A stretch of DNA of 64,000 nucleotides. Source: Ulvibacter antarcticus. Its GTDB lineage: Bacteria; Bacteroidota; Bacteroidia; Flavobacteriales; Flavobacteriaceae. The DNA is taken from contig NZ_REFC01000014.1 in NCBI RefSeq assembly GCF_003688405.1, positions 434,001-498,000 of the forward strand, in the 5' to 3' direction. Under the pieces are notes generated by a model. The model did not search any database. It had not been told where the DNA came from and saw only the letters and a program-made list of their open reading frames with translations. Positions 62,562 through 64,000 of the stretch are shown piece by piece. Position 1 is the first letter of the stretch. Every line of letters begins with the position of its first letter. The translations under genes and the position numbers were made by a program.

Positions 62562-63575
62562 ATGTATAAAGCGATTGCTCGTCCGATTTTCTTCTTATTC
62601 GATCCGGAAAAAATTCACCATTTTACCTTTTCATTTATTCGTTTTCTTAGCAGTCTTGGCTTGGGAGGACTTTTCCGAAGCATGTATTTGGTAAAAAACA
62701 AGAAACTTGAAAGAGAATTGTTTGGCCTTACATTCCCTAATCCCGTGGGACTCGCAGCTGGTTTCGATAAGGATGCGAAATTGTATAAGGAGTTGTCTGA
62801 TTTCGGATTTGGCTTTATTGAAATTGGAACTGTGACGCCAAAGCCACAAGCTGGAAACCCGAAAAAACGCTTGTTTCGATTAAAGGAAGACTCTGCAATT
62901 GTAAATCGGATGGGATTCAATAATGGTGGTGTTTCCGAAGCTGTAGAGCGATTAAAGAAAAACCAGAATGTACTTATTGGCGGTAATATTGGTAAGAATA
63001 AAGTAACGCCCAATGAAGATGCGGTAGATGATTATGTGATCTGTTTTGATGCATTATTCGATCATGTCGATTACTTTGTTGTAAATGTGAGTTCTCCTAA
63101 TACTCCTAATCTTCGGGAGCTTCAGGACAAGGAGCCTCTAACAAAATTATTGCAAACCCTTCAGAATAACAACAATACCAGGCCTGCTAGAAAACCTATT
63201 CTCTTAAAAATCGCGCCTGATCTTAGTAATGAGCAATTACTGGATATTATCGACATTGTTTCAGAAACCAAAATTGACGGAATTATTGCAACAAACACCA
63301 CTATTTCCAGAGACGGTCTCACTTCAGAAAATAAAAAAGAAATGGGCGGCATGAGTGGTAAGCCTCTTGGTAAGCGCTCTACCGAAGTGATTCGGTTCCT
63401 TTCAGAAAAAAGCAATAAAGCCTTTCCAATTATCGGTGTTGGAGGAATCCATTCTGCAGATGATGCGTTAGAAAAGCTTGCTGCAGGCGCAAGTCTTGTG
63501 CAATTGTATACAGGTTTTATTTACGAAGGTCCGCAGCTTGTAAAAGACATAAACAAAGCGCTATTAAAAGACTAG
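62562..63575 (+). CDS. pyrD: Dihydroorotate dehydrogenase (quinone), class 2
   Basis: The 337-residue membrane-associated flavoenzyme oxidises dihydroorotate in pyrimidine synthesis, passing electrons to quinone. The N-terminal helices ([24 protein letters not shown]) mark class 2. [74 protein letters not shown] (catalytic Ser), [18 protein letters not shown] and [34 protein letters not shown] are the FMN and active-site motifs. Complete. Confidence 0.95.
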   Translation: MYKAIARPIFFLFDPEKIHHFTFSFIRFLSSLGLGGLFRSMYLVKNKKLERELFGLTFPNPVGLAAGFDKDAKLYKELSDFGFGFIEIGTVTPKPQAGNPKKRLFRLKEDSAIVNRMGFNNGGVSEAVERLKKNQNVLIGGNIGKNKVTPNEDAVDDYVICFDALFDHVDYFVVNVSSPNTPNLRELQDKEPLTKLLQTLQNNNNTRPARKPILLKIAPDLSNEQLLDIIDIVSETKIDGIIATNTTISRDGLTSENKKEMGGMSGKPLGKRSTEVIRFLSEKSNKAFPIIGVGGIHSADDALEKLAAGASLVQLYTGFIYEGPQLVKDINKALLKD

Positions 63576-63579
63576 TTCG

Positions 63580-64000
63580 ATGATTGAAAACCTACTTTCC
63601 TTTTCATTGGCAACACTGGCTTTAGCGCTATCACCGGGTCCCGACAATATCTATGTGCTTACTCAGTCACTAATTAATGGAACGAAAAGTGGTATTGCGA
63701 CCACCGCGGGTTTAATTAGCGGATGCATTGTTCATACTACATTATTAGCCTTCGGCGTTTCAGCTTTGATTACAGCTTCGGAAGGGATTTTTTATGGAAT
63801 CAAAGTGTTTGGCGCCCTGTATTTGCTTTACCTTGCCTACAGTGTCTATAAAAGCGATGCTAGTATCGATCTTTCGGAAAGTGCACCCAAAAAATCAAAT
63901 TGGGAACTTTTTAAGCAAGGCGTTTTTATGAATTTAGTGAATCCGAAAGTTATGATTTTCTTTCTCGCCTTTTTCCCTGCTTTTTTATGGGATTTGAATG
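63580..64000 (+). CDS. LysE/RhtB-family exporter, 3' end outside window
   Basis: The frame opens at ATG 63580 and stays open to the last base (140 codons seen of a usual 200-210). LSFSLATLALALSPGPDNIYVLTQSLINGTKSGIATTAGLISGCIVHTTLLAFGVSAL is the LysE signature (SPGPDN). GALYLLYLAYSVYKS and FKQGVFMNLVNPKVMIFFLAFFPAFLW continue the family pattern. It exports amino acids or homologous small molecules. It lies 4 nt after pyrD. Confidence 0.9.
   Translation, partial: MIENLLSFSLATLALALSPGPDNIYVLTQSLINGTKSGIATTAGLISGCIVHTTLLAFGVSALITASEGIFYGIKVFGALYLLYLAYSVYKSDASIDLSESAPKKSNWELFKQGVFMNLVNPKVMIFFLAFFPAFLWDLN

Larger units (their letters stand above)
3813..63784. repeat. Dispersed word CTTC(G/C)GAAG, at least 26 copies
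   Basis: CTTCGGAAG starts at 16736, 17147, 17813, 18666, 19332, 23157, 25002, 32432, 38080, 39122, 42557, 45447, 52550 and 63776. CTTCCGAAG starts at 3813, 4980, 16909, 18595, 38584, 39334, 42605, 42741, 45733, 46603, 47952 and 48097. The two forms are reverse complements. Many one-off variants (CTTCGGAAA, TTTCCGAAG, CTTCGGAAT) also occur. The copies are mostly inside genes, on both strands and in several reading frames; 38080 is intergenic. My count is by eye and may be low. Confidence 0.85.

Noticed and set aside
1-64000. tRNA, rRNA or tmRNA genes
   Set aside because: I looked through all intergenic gaps for cloverleaf or rRNA-like sequence and saw none; the gaps are short, AT-rich or repetitive. 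A covariance-model search would settle this.
1-64000. Insertion sequence, integrase or prophage
   Set aside because: No transposase, recombinase or phage protein is encoded, and no terminal inverted repeats with target duplications were seen around the repeat arrays or the neuABC block.

Overview
The window looks like a chromosomal segment of a low-GC (about 38-39% by eye) member of the Flavobacteriaceae (Bacteroidota). Reasons: several genes sit behind the Bacteroidota -7 promoter element TAnnTTTG, TTG/GTG starts are common, and the gene families are typical of that group (PorV/PorQ-like barrel, DUF3276/PUR protein, long NusB, leucine dehydrogenase, DUF1573 lipoprotein, cyclophilin-FKBP fusion). 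I found no rRNA, tRNA, transposase, phage gene or CRISPR array.

Region 1 (1-25129) is one uninterrupted plus-strand surface-polysaccharide locus. It holds about 15 glycosyltransferases (GT2, GT4 and other GT-B types), a WbsX-like protein, two methyltransferases, a pyruvyl transferase, a neuA-neuB-neuC set making a CMP-activated nonulosonic (sialic-type) acid, a Wzy-like polymerase and, last, the polyprenyl-phosphate sugar-1-phosphate transferase that starts the repeat unit. Most junctions are 1-14 nt overlaps (often ATGA/GTGA/TTGA), which implies translational coupling. The locus continues upstream of base 1; no Wzx flippase or Wza/Wzc export genes lie in the window.

Region 2 (25130-25629) is the only long non-coding stretch. 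It carries a 45-bp tandem array (five perfect copies and a sixth altered one) and an 11-copy heptamer array that runs into the 3' end of the next gene.

Region 3 (25630-37184) is housekeeping: a DUF4105 protein, a PorV/PorQ-like protein, pssA, lptB, a carboxymuconolactone decarboxylase-like protein, tatC, kdsD (Kdo pathway), recQ, a dual-domain prolyl isomerase, a DinB-family protein, a thioredoxin-like protein and a small conserved protein.

Region 4 (37292-49467) is accessory: small enzymes and lipoproteins, a GNAT protein, RidA, a pyridoxamine-oxidase-like protein, DUF1272, SRPBCC, an S41 protease, an alpha/beta hydrolase divergent from a MarR regulator with two clear operators between them, a Tat-exported histidinol-phosphate-aminotransferase-like enzyme, a membrane-anchored AraC regulator, and an SDR/membrane protein/MarR operon with a perfect palindromic operator.

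Region 5 (49554-64000) holds an MscS channel, a SulP permease, an M14 carboxypeptidase, DUF3276, an ABC exporter, leucine dehydrogenase, nusB, DUF1573, yajC, pepT, pyrD and the start of a LysE-type exporter.

The strongest unexplained signal is a word, not a gene: the odd-length palindrome CTTC(G/C)GAAG occurs at least 26 times, in all reading frames, on genes of both strands and between genes, where composition alone predicts fewer than one. It behaves like a DNA-level signal (uptake, recombination or protein-binding site). It is almost absent from about 5.0-16.7 kb, which includes neuABC.
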